Below, one piece after another: positions 18,733-27,660 of a stretch of DNA of 64,000 nt (position 1 is the first letter of the stretch; each line of letters begins with the position of its first letter). Source of the stretch: Megalonaias nervosa (taxonomy: Eukaryota > Mollusca > Bivalvia > Unionida > Unionidae). The DNA lies in contig JAECUM010091485.1 of the NCBI GenBank assembly GCA_016617855.1, positions 54,041 through 118,040 on the forward strand, given 5' to 3'. The notes below the pieces were generated by a model that ran no database searches, was not told the origin of the DNA, and saw nothing but the letters and a program-made list of their open reading frames with translations. The translations under genes and the position numbers were made by a program.

Positions 18733-19692
18733 GCTTGGTGGTAATTGCGTATCCTCAGGAATTACTTGCAATTGTTCACGTACAAATCCACGTTGAGGGG
18801 CTGTAGAATCTAGTCTGTATATTGAAGGTCTACCAGTGGATCTTACCACGCTAGAAATTTTATGTGTAGTCACGCTCCAGATAGGATCGGTTGCTCTTTT
18901 TTTACCACCTTCAAGTTCGCCAGGTTCATATAAATATCTAACTGTAACATTACCTAATACTGGTTGAGAGAAAGATTCACGTCGTATTGGTATATATTTT
19001 TTTTTTGATCGCATTAGAAGGTTTCATGGAAGTTGCACGAGTAATTTCATTATTCAACGCAGCTATCACACTCGGTAATCTTGCAACCCATTCACGAGAT
19101 CTATCTTTGAGGTCAGTAGATATTTCCTTTGCATATTGGTATCCAAATAACCGCTCAGCAAGTGTTCGATTAAATCGTTCAACGATTGCTTGATCACGAT
19201 GAATTTCAGTATGTCCTCGTCTGATTTTAACATTATGTTTCTTCATCAACGATGATACTACTCCAAGAAATTCTTTACCGGGATCAACTTGTAATAACCG
19301 TGGCCATCGTAGACCGCCACGTTGATAAATGCGCTCAACGCAGATGCAACTTCAGATGCTGTCTTTGTTGATAATGGCTCCGCTTCTTTATATCTACTCG
19401 CAACATCAACGACAGTTAACGCGTATTTGTACGTGCGTGATTTTCGTCCACGTGTTTTAATGGTATCGTGTGGTAAAAACAAAATATCTGCTTGATGAAC
19501 TTCATTAGGAACGCTAACATCAAAATGCGCATACTGAATTCTTTTAGGTGGACTTAGGAAGATTTGCCATATTGCCTGTCGTGCTAACCATGACGCAGCA
19601 ACATTACGTGAAACTTTTGCTGCTTCAGCGAGTTTACTAATCGCTGCTTTACCTCTCCAGAATCCTCTCGGGAAATAATAAACAGATTCCAT
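18721..19692 (-). pseudogene. Retroviral-type DDE integrase, two frameshifts
   Basis: Three collinear pieces on the minus strand make one integrase. The first (19258-19692) has WRGKAAISKLAEAAKVSRNV and VHQAD with the first catalytic Asp (residue 69), then YKYALTVVDVASRYKEAEPL. The frame breaks near 19325-19340. The second piece holds LQVDPGKEFLG with the second Asp and IVERFNRTLAERLFGYQYA with the catalytic Glu. The third, after an A10 run at about 18998-19007, is a C-terminal domain with VRYLYEPGELEGGKKRATDP. This is the Polinton/adintovirus integrase type that inserts the linear genome. Its stop overlaps the end of PolB on the other strand by 12 bases. Confidence 0.85.
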
Positions 19693-19708
19693 TATGATAG
19701 TTATATAA

Positions 19709-20212
19709 TTAATTGCCAGCCCCTAGCACTAGTTTACCTTTCATAGCAGTTTTTACTAGAAAACTAGCGAGAGATTCTCTGAGAGATTTATTAGGTATAG
19801 AATTTAACGCGTGAATCAATTTTACATCTGCGAGATGTCGTTGTTGCAAATCCTTACTTTTATACGCGACATCATGAACGTGACACGCTTGATCAATCTT
19901 ATTTACTGGATACTCTCCTGGTTTTGGTTGAGCTTGGTTATCGAGTCTGATATCAAGTCGAGTTCCTGGACCACAATAATTATATCCGGGTAAATGTTTC
20001 TCACCGGGATATTTAGCCCATGGAGTTCCTGGTAATTTTCCTAACGAAGCAGCGATATCACCCCCACCTGTCTTTGTTGGAATAAATTTATATTTCTTGG
20101 TGCCACATTTCACACACTTGCCTGTAAGTGCTCGTCTTTTATTTTTTGTTGTTATTGTTGTTAATTCAGTAGTAGGTGTAGATGCTCTGCATCGAACACA
20201 ATATGGACTCAT
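19709..20212 (-). CDS. Zinc-ribbon + parvovirus-type phospholipase A2 protein (167 aa)
   Basis: The N-terminus has CVRC (5-8) and CVKC (33-36), a probable zinc ribbon. The PLA2 part has the Ca-binding loop YNYCGPGT (77-84), then PVNKIDQACHVHDVAY (102-117) with the catalytic His113-Asp114 pair. The downstream RHLADVKLI helix carries another conserved Asp. This is the compact PLA2 seen in parvovirus VP1 and in some adintovirus-like elements, where it is thought to aid escape from endosomes; a matching role here is inference. The frame is intact. It starts back to back with the ATPase gene. Confidence 0.8.
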   Translation of the reverse strand: MSPYCVRCRASTPTTELTTITTKNKRRALTGKCVKCGTKKYKFIPTKTGGGDIAASLGKLPGTPWAKYPGEKHLPGYNYCGPGTRLDIRLDNQAQPKPGEYPVNKIDQACHVHDVAYKSKDLQQRHLADVKLIHALNSIPNKSLRESLASFLVKTAMKGKLVLGAGN

Positions 20213-20227
20213 ATTATTAATAATATG
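20210..20227. promoter_or_regulatory. Perfect 18-bp palindrome spanning two divergent start codons
   Basis: The sequence CATATTATTAATAATATG is its own reverse complement. Its outer triplets are the ATG starts of the PLA2 gene (minus) and the ATPase gene (plus). The 12 bases between are pure A/T. It probably forms the shared leader, and perhaps part of a bidirectional promoter. Confidence 0.6.
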
Positions 20228-20886
20228 GATATAATTGACTTTTCAGCGACACGAAAACAAGAACCAGTAAAGCACCATCCAGCGCTTCCGAATTCTATCA
20301 GAATGATTATAATAGGCCCATCTGGAAGTGGGAAAACGCAATTACTGCTTAATCTAATAATGCGATGGCTGAAGTGGGATAAATTGTATTTGATAGCGCC
20401 ATCTGTAGATGATCAGCGATGTTACGAAGTACTTAAAGATTTTAATGAAAACGCAAAATTGTTACATGAAGACAATGTCATAGACTTTACTACTGATATT
20501 GATGAAGCGCCATCCGTAAATGATCTAGATGGATTCATTAATAATTTAGTAGTGTATGATGATGTTATGCTGGACAAACAATCAAATCCAGCTAGAATAT
20601 TTTCACGAGGTAGACATAAAAACACAGACGTGGTTTATGTTACACAGCGTTATACACAAATTCCAAAAGTGATCAGGGATAATTGTAACGTTTTAGTTGT
20701 ATTTAATGGCGTAGATAATCATACGCTGCAGAATATTTATTATACTTGGTGTTCTGGGGACATGGACATGAACAAATTTAAAAATTTCTTTTCAAAAGCA
20801 CAAGCTGCTCCTTTGGTTTTGTAACAATAAATTTACATGATCCGAGGTCAAGATATCGTAACGGACTTGATACAATTTTTGGATAA
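20225..20886 (+). pseudogene. A32/FtsK-HerA-type genome packaging ATPase, C-terminal frameshift
   Basis: The open frame is 199 codons (to 20824). Walker A is GPSGSGKT (31-38) and Walker B is NLVVYDD (107-113), followed by ARIFSRGRHKNTDVVYVTQR with the sensor-like Gln, and IRDNCNVLVVF. This is the Polinton packaging ATPase that pumps DNA into capsids. Near 20808 the ancestral frame is lost: the reading frame ends in APLVL, while the +2 frame carries SFGFVTINLHDPRS and a usual C-terminal ending up to TAA at 20884-20886. Only about 20 residues are affected, so activity might survive. It lies 7 bases from the right terminal repeat. Confidence 0.8.
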
Positions 20887-20893
20887 AAACCAT

Positions 20894-21088
20894 AGCAGCA
20901 GAGAGGGTGGACGACAAAAATTAAGTGACCAGCACGTGAAAAAATCAGAAAAAATCTGGTCAATTAGAGAAGTTTTTATTATTAAGACAAAAACTTTTTT
21001 TTCAACCTTCGTAAGAACCCTTAATTTCAAAAAATAAGGTCTCTACAGTTAAGCCAAAAAAGTTGTAGGGTCCACCCTCTCTGCTGCT
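20894..21088. repeat. Right terminal repeat of the element, with self-complementary ends
   Basis: It starts AGCAGCAGAGAGGGTGGAC (20894-20912) and ends with the perfect reverse complement (21070-21088). In inverted orientation it corresponds to the left terminus, sharing the AATTTTTGTC block next to the inner arm and GAGACCTTATTT inside the outer arm. It is 68 bases shorter than the left. A small palindrome CCTTAATTTCAAAAAATAAGG lies near 21025. Flanking bases do not match those at the left end. Confidence 0.8.
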
Positions 21089-21839
21089 GCATCAGTACTC
21101 GCATGGGCACAATCTTTGGACATGTGAAAGGAAATGTATCACAGGCACAATCTTTGAAAATGAGTGTAGTATTTAGTGCTGACCGATCAATATTTGCATG
21201 CAGACTTTGTATTTTTTAGTCTAGTGTGACTCGATCTTGCATAACGATGTGTTAGCTTCTGCTTTTCGAGTGCTATTCAATTTTGAAAGAAAAAGTAAGG
21301 CTTTATCAAGAAATACATTATTGTTGGTGTACCTATATCTCAATCTAAATTGTACATTTCTGGTCCTTATACAAGAGCCAGTCAAAATGGATACACACCA
21401 TCTGAAGCCAACTCAAATTATTGGCTGGTGGAAGTGCTAGCAAACATTTGAGAGACCTAAAATTATTATTCCAAGATTATGAGTGCTTAAAATTGTACGG
21501 AACATATGGATATGTATATAATACATCACAGAATACTAATTCAAAATGGTGTATTTTCGCATTTTCTTAATATAGGGAGGATGCATGAGCATTTATTCCT
21601 ATCATAAGCCTAACTACAAGTATGAGATTTTGCCTTTACATGCTAAGTGTGTGCGGTGGCCGAGACAGTTAAAGCAATATACTGCTAATCGGAATATTGC
21701 CGGATTTAGTGACACTGGAGAAAACAAATAATATTTTTCTTAATATCTGAGGAGACATCGAAGCTTGAGTTCGTTATATGTGAAAAATAAAAGTTAATTT
21801 GATGATGTAAGGTCGACGTCAATTACATGTACGAGGCAC
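21089..21839. other. No recognisable gene
   Basis: Non-coding sequence between the right terminus and the first relic of the next element. A short direct repeat (GGCACAATCTTTG) occurs at about 21106 and 21144. Nothing else is supported. Confidence 0.45.
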
Positions 21840-22310
21840 GCATGGCTCTTTTGAGACTTACCGGCTTATCTAAATGATGCGACTAGTTTTATTATCATAA
21901 GATCAAACCGCAGTATGGCGACAACATGAAGATACTGTACATGGACTCTGATTCGTTGTTAATGCGTATAAGAATCAATTATGTGTACGCAAGCATGGGT
22001 GATGCATCGCTGGTAAATGTGTCTGACAACAACGAGTATCCGAAAGATCATCTACCGTTTAGCAACAAACATAAAAGTTGTTAGTAAGTTCAAAGATAAG
22101 CGCTCGGATAAGCCTGTCGAGGAGGACTATGTGGGACTGCGCTCAAAATATATCCTATCGTGGCTGAATCCGGATGGCGAAAGGTGTCTCAATCGTGATT
22201 GTGTAAAAGAATCATCGGCACGATACATATGTGGAATGTTTTCGTGTACTAGGCGAATTCGCACACACGCCATATCTTATCCAGTCATAGAACCTATGCG
22301 ATAAGAAAAA
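21840..22310 (+). pseudogene. Canonical Polinton-type PolB C-terminal remnant
   Basis: Broken frames give a collinear match to the palm and C-terminal part of Polinton PolB: KIKPQYGDNMKILYMDSDSL (motif C, with SDS in place of the usual DTD), NEYPKDHLPFSNKHKS, then SKFKDKRSDKPVEEDYVGLR. The YPKDH..SN, KFKDE and EFVGLRPK blocks are hallmarks of that polymerase. Stops and shifts are frequent. This polymerase type differs from the PolB at 15283-18732, although the capsid remnants just downstream resemble those of the main element. Confidence 0.7.
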
Positions 22311-23022
22311 TTAGAAAAGATTTGAGAACCATTCCTTAGCAAACCTGCACCCAAACAACGATTTTCTGCGCTCATATCGAAACAACGGCCTGCTACCCAA
22401 CTCCAATTTCACACACAGAAAGAAGAACCCGAATAAGAACGAAAGAGGGGGATATAGCAACAAAAAAAGAAATGACAAGGTATTGGTTGGCTGTATGACC
22501 CTCATGACCTAGCAGAACAATTTTAAATACATATGTCCTTAATGAGGCCGCATCGACTATTCGGCGGTTTGCTCACAAAAGACATCATGGACCATTGGAC
22601 GAAATCAATTCAGCCTGGAATGTTGTTGGACCTTCCACGGACGAGTATCAAGTAATGACGAGATACGACGGAAAATATCATTGGAGACGAAGCAAGATCC
22701 TAAACTTTGTATGCACGAACATGACCCTACAATCAGTTTTGCCATGTCAAACGAATCTCTGACGTATGCTGTTGATATTGCACAGTTGTCGCTGTGAACA
22801 GCTTTTGGTTGGCATGAAGATATTAATACGATTCCAGAGGATCAACGAATTCTGTGTGCAGGATCCGACAGTGCCAGTTAAAATATCTCGCCAGACATAT
22901 CTTGCCTGGGACTCTGCCGGTGTTAGTTATGAAGCATCAGCCTCGACAACTCGAGTGTTACACGATTATAACCTATTTGGTTTTACCCGAACTAAGACCC
23001 CGTTTGATCTGATATCGATTAC
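22311..23022. other. Degraded stretch between PolB and virion-gene remnants
   Basis: Short frames occur, one reading TVPVKISRQTYLAWDSAGVS near 22865-22925, but I recognise no family. By position it may hold the rest of the older element's genes. Confidence 0.35.
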
Positions 23023-23163
23023 TCCCATGCCGGTCAGTAAAATCATTAACAAAACCGCTGCACAACGTTTGTCTGATTCAATCATTGCCAGCCTGGCAAT
23101 GGGAAACGGATTATGGTTGTTCCACAAAAAGGTATTAGACGAACCATTATATATAAACAATTG
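23023..23163 (+). pseudogene. Remnant of the small basic virion protein gene
   Basis: The frame reads MPVSKIINKTAAQRLSDSII then ASLAMGNGLWLFHKK. This aligns with MPANVSKIINQAANQKL and with the shifted TASLIAGSGL tail of the gene at 6779-7238. Only the C-terminal part is present. The hexon remnant follows about 20 bases later, as in the main element. Confidence 0.7.
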
Positions 23164-23179
23164 ATCAATATAAAGAAGT

Positions 23180-24445
23180 ATTTGATTCCGCCTTTGACAT
23201 GGATGCGCCTGTGTTGAGAGAGCGAAACAAGCAAAACTATCCATATTACCTGTACGAGGTTAGGGATCAAAACAAGGAAAGGATAGTACAATTTCAGGCT
23301 TCTGGCACATCTCGGTATTTTATTCATGAGAGGTATTCATGGAAGTCTAAAGAAAGATTGTACAAGTCAAAAATGCTGAATGCGGTAATAACGACAAAGT
23401 TGAATTTGTTATCAACGACATAATGGCTTTTGTTTAACAGCTCACTATATTTCATCTACAGAACAGAAATCGAAGCAATTGTTGACAACGTCGACGTTGC
23501 TACAACAATTGTTGGACGCAACTAAGACACAAGCGACCTGCCTGTTCATGTTCAGTATGAGAGAAGACATCTCAAAATCAAGCAGGCAACTCTGCATTAG
23601 ATGCAGAAAACATACGCATTAACATCAATCCATATTTTAACGACGTATTTACTCCGGTTGGAGACTAGCGTTATGCGTGCGGGGGTTTTCCTGCACCATT
23701 CCACTCTTATACATATTCGGCTTTTATATAATCTTTCATAAGGTCATTTTCGTAGCTAAACACACTGTCAAGTTCAACAGACAGTACAACGCTAGTGATG
23801 ATATTTGGCGTGATGGTCTCGCCATTTTCAATGCGGATAAAGTTGTGTTGCCCAAATTTACACTTAGAATGCCCTCAGTAAGTTCATCAATGAACACGGA
23901 CGTATGTTTAACATCATTTATGGCGTCAGGCGGAACATCTACAATTTTATTTATTGCGATGACCACAGACTCACGCCAAAGAAACGCTAGAAGATAAATA
24001 TCATGGCAATTATGTACTCAGCAAATGTATTAGCGCACCGTGTCACGTGTTTATAACATGCAGATGGCAAACAATCTAAACATCAAACTGGAAAGTCCAA
24101 TAATATTTTTTCCCACCGAAAACATTCTGCTCGACATCGGTAAATATCAATTCGCTAGTGAGTATCTTATACTGTTAATATACCTGGACCAAGACCAAAA
24201 TGCATACACAGTCTCGCATACTTCCCACAAGGACTTTCGTACGTTGTACCCAATTTATTATTTCAACTTCGACCATATGACTTGATTAAACAGTCCGTGG
24301 GGTTCATGAACTTTAAAGTGCGTATAGTGCATCCAGTGACCTACATTATAAATGTATTGCTGTAATCGTCTCTGACAACACTCTGTTATTGCAGGGCCTG
24401 AGTGTCTTCAATGAGGGTTATTGACGCACCTGTAGAAAATCTATA
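23180..24445 (+). pseudogene. Remnant of the hexon-like capsid gene
   Basis: Collinear pieces match the hexon at 7248-8639: MDAPVLRERNKQNYPYYLYE, GTSRYFIH, RGFSCTIPLLYIFGFYIIFH, VIFVAKHTV, DFRTLYPIYYFNFDHM and finally MRVIDAPVENL before a stop. There are many stops, shifts and small deletions. The ends of the gene are both preserved, so the gene decayed in place and was not truncated by insertion. Confidence 0.8.
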
Positions 24446-24481
24446 AAATTAGTAATTGAAGCTCTTACATTTTAAATAATA

Positions 24482-26150
24482 ATGTCCTATCACGAAGTGA
24501 ATGTTTGCTTCAGTCTTAAGCAACTTGCGAAAATGAAGAGCACAATTCGAAAACGAGTTACACTGAGGCTCTCTCCAGCAAGGTTAACTCGAAGTATCCA
24601 TGTGTGGTAGGTCCACTCACAACATAGGCAGCTTTATGCTGCCAAACGAAAGTACAGCTCGTTGACATTTGTTATGTATATTTAATTTGCATTGTTTGTT
24701 AGTTACATTTTATTTTGTATTTCATTTTATGATATGGATAATTGTATTTTTGGACTTGAATTTGTCCAAATCACACTTTCAGCAACAAGAAAAGAATGAA
24801 ATCAAACAACTATTACTTGAATATGAGCACTTGCTTCAAGATGTTCCTGCATGAACAAATAACATTTACCGTACAAGATGAATCCTCTCAAACAGGAATC
24901 TTGTAAAAAAAAATATTTGTGGTGAATTATTTCATAGAACCAACTAAAAATGATTGCAGTTCACAACGTATATTTGTACCGAAAATAGATAATACTTTCC
25001 GCATGTGCACAGGCTATTAAAAAGTGAACAGTGTTTCCATTACCAGGAATCGATGACTGCATCGACAAAATTGGAAGTGCAAAATATGTCACCAAAATTG
25101 ACCTTCTGGAAGGATTCTTTAGGAAAGGGCAATGGAAATTTCGGCATTCGTGACTCCAAATGGATTTTATCAATATAAAGTGATGCCGTTTGGGATGAAA
25201 GGTTCGCCTTGTTTTTTTCCAACTTTTAATGGACATAATTACATCTGGTCTAGATAAATTGTGATGCTTAATGATGTCATCATCTACAACGAAACATGGA
25301 AATCACTAGAGATAAATAGGAAATTCTTTGACAGACTCAGTGATGCAAATTTGACAATTAATTTATGCGAAAGTGAGTTTCGCTGTGCTTGTGTTACATT
25401 TCCATGACATATCGTGGGACTTGGACAAGTTAATAATATAGATGCTAAAGTCAAGGCTATCTCTGATATCCCTGTGCTTATCAATAAAAAGCAACTAATT
25501 TTTCTCTGGAAATACTAAGTGCTAAAAAATGATGTTCTTGGAGACTTGCATTTAAACAGAAATTTCAGATAAGGATATATTCTTGTATTATTGTGATTCA
25601 ACAAAAGACTGTGGCACGTCACTACGACACAGACCACCAAGGGCACATCAACACTTCTAGCGTTGGATTTATTTTCGAATACCACTAAAGTTTGTTAAGA
25701 ACTTTTCATCATTAGGATTTGTGTTCGAAATTCCAATAATTTTGGGGATTTATATCGCAATACCCTAAGTTATTTTTTATATTTTCAACTTTGTATTGCA
25801 GGGAAATAAGTTATTTGTTGAATTTTACAAAAGCATTTTGCTTTTCGCTCGCTTATATTACTTACTGTAAGACCATACAGTCTTAATACATTAAATTAAA
25901 CAAACTATATATGGCACAATGCAAAGGATTGGTATGGTATTTCCATTCCTCGCGGCCATTCCAGCGCTGTTAGCAGCTGTGACTCCAACGATTCAAAAAG
26001 TGGCTTCGTTATGTGGCCGTCGGAACTGCATCCAGGGTGGCTCAAGAACGGCGATTGGAGGTGGTATGAAAAGGTAAAGGTCTTCGATTACCCGTACACG
26101 GAAGTCAAAGGTTCCCGAACGAAAGTGGTCTTCGGTTGTGGCCTCACCGT
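24482..26150 (+). pseudogene. pX-like gene remnant split by a retroelement fragment
   Basis: The start (24482 on) reads MSYHEVNVCFSLKQLAKMKS, matching MSYHHVSVSL of the gene at 8663. The hydrophobic helix reappears only at about 25945 as FPFLAAIPALLAAVTPTIQK, followed by a Gly/Lys-rich tail with KSKVPE. The gap of about 1.3 kb is filled by gypsy-type polymerase sequence, so the retroelement inserted into, or recombined within, this gene. Confidence 0.65.
24600..25925 (+). mobile_element. Ty3/gypsy polymerase fragment (RT region)
   Basis: From about 24760 the plus strand shows EKNEIKQLLLEYEHLLQDVP, then GFYQYKVMPFGMKGSPCF, NDVIIYNETWKSLEINRKFF and ANLTINLCESEF, with HIVGLGQVNNIDAKVKAI at the end. 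This is reverse transcriptase palm to connection sequence, with stops throughout. It is closely related to the element at 47496-52565 (YIDDVIIYNDTWKEHLATIR, ANLTISLSKSEF), in opposite orientation. No LTR is seen. Boundaries are approximate and set by the interrupted pX remnant. Confidence 0.75.
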
Positions 26151-26152
26151 TC

Positions 26153-26490
26153 ATGTGTCCACTGACTAATTTTGATTTACTCGCTATGGCAAAATTACTT
26201 TAAGCATTTCCGAGGATGTTTCTTATGCGGGATGAACATGCATCGATACTTTCACGTACGTCGGAAACTGGCGTAATCGTCCTGGATTTAACAACAGGAG
26301 CTGGAACGTATTGGGTAGTATTGTATTAAGGGCTCGACAGCTTTCGAAGTTTGACCCTTACCTGCTTGCACTATTACGTTAAGCTGTTGATTATTTAACC
26401 CTGGCTGGAGGACGACAATCACTGATTTTATTCAAACTCGGCTGGACAGGCCAATATGTGGACATCTCATTGCTAAAGCGTTGCGTTCAC
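26153..26490 (+). pseudogene. Adenain-like protease gene remnant
   Basis: Starting at ATG 26153 the frame gives TNFDLLAMAKLL, then FPRMFLMRDEH, ETGVIVLDLTTGAGTYWVV (the catalytic His position now reads Tyr) and, about 170 bases later, RPICGHLIAKAL around the catalytic Cys. This matches the protease at 9169-9569 in order and spacing. Stops and the His change make it inactive. Confidence 0.7.
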
Positions 26491-26499
26491 CAACACCAC

Positions 26500-27660
26500 G
26501 CGCGCTTGTTAATTTGACTTTGTTACGAAGAAAGTACGCTTGATGGTATGCGAAATGCCTATTAACATTTCGGAAGCTCAACTGCTTGATGTGAATCTGA
26601 ACAGGTTTACTGCCAAAGCGGATGTGACCGAGTTTACCTTTTGGGTTGTTGTTCACTATGACTCGGAACAGCTTGTGATTTTTTAAAATCAAACTGGAAA
26701 GTTGGGAACATCAAATACGGACATTCAGGATGTTGCTACAAAACTGCGATGCGCTGTCACGTAGAACCTGTCCAAATCAGTGAAATCGGGGAATCAAAGA
26801 CATTTATCAACAATTGATGTAGCCGAGGATGCGCTAGAACAATACACGGTATATAGTAAAATATTCTTGACCATTGAAGGAGAGAAAAAAAGATAATGTT
26901 ATAACAAGTGATCTAATTATTTTGGGTGTTATGGACGGGAATTACTTTGATAGACCTGACTCACATATCAAAATGGTGCTACCAAACCCTAATATACGCT
27001 AAAGTATAATCTAAATGAAGGTGAGATAAAGAATAACCCGATGGAACCACTCTTATGTAGCACTACCAAGTTGATGCCAGCGTCAAGTCATGGCATTAGC
27101 ATGTGAAAACACCCAGTTTTGGAATAAAAAGCAAAGTGTAAAAACACTCAGAGATTAAATCAATAAAGATCATGTGGAAATGAAATTCTCCGACAAATCC
27201 ACTCCGATTGCATTCTCCTTTGATAATATTAAACCAACATTTAATCAGCCAGACACCATTCAATTGTATAATCGGTTTGTTTTTATATGAAGGCGATGTT
27301 AGGCTCCCAGAACGCACAGTCGACGGAGACTTAAATACTCCGTATGCAAAGAGTTTCTATAATTTTATAGCAATTGTACTAGTAATAAAGGATAATTGGC
27401 AAGACGTGCGTACGTGTGCTGAGCCTGGACGTAATAAGTCTAGACAGGGTCTGCCTGTCGAGCAATTCTACTACGTAATTTCAATTTTAATAGAAGAACT
27501 ATGATAGACACTCAATGTTACCAACGCGAGAAAATAATCGAAACGTAACGACAGCTACGAGATGAATTCACCAAGAGAACTGAACTACTTGCAAAATATG
27601 AGCGTGGTCGTAGATGCTAATTGTACAATAGTCGCGCAGCCACCTTCGACCTTGGTGTGG
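26500..27660 (+). pseudogene. Further decayed late-region sequence, gene identity unknown
   Basis: By position this should hold the genes after the protease. I cannot align it with the fibre, TM or penton genes of the main element. One readable frame (27208-27504) contains LNTPYAKSFYNFIAIVLVIK and EPGRNKSRQGLPVEQFYYVI, followed by RQLRDEFTKRTELLAKYERG in another frame. These look like real but broken coding sequence from an unrecognised gene. Confidence 0.35.

Larger units (their letters stand above)
5250..21088. mobile_element. Integrated Polinton/adintovirus-like (MELD-type) DNA virus element
   Basis: Two related inverted termini enclose a set of genes known from Polintons and adintoviruses: hexon-like capsid protein, penton-like protein, adenain-like protease, pX-like protein, packaging ATPase, DDE integrase, PolB and a parvovirus-type PLA2. 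Capsid genes are all on the plus strand in the left half. Integrase and PLA2 are on the minus strand near the right end. Seven or more reading-frame lesions in five genes suggest a dead integrated copy. Ten genes or so remain open, so insertion was recent relative to the shredded relatives on both sides. Confidence 0.85.

Noticed and set aside
5244..21094. A six-base target-site duplication at the element's ends
   Set aside because: AATTGA on the left and GCATCA on the right do not match; shifting the boundary by one or two bases does not help.
22311..22505. A minus-strand frame with a hydrophobic N-terminus
   Set aside because: Low complexity and located in a decayed plus-strand viral relic; no support for a real gene.
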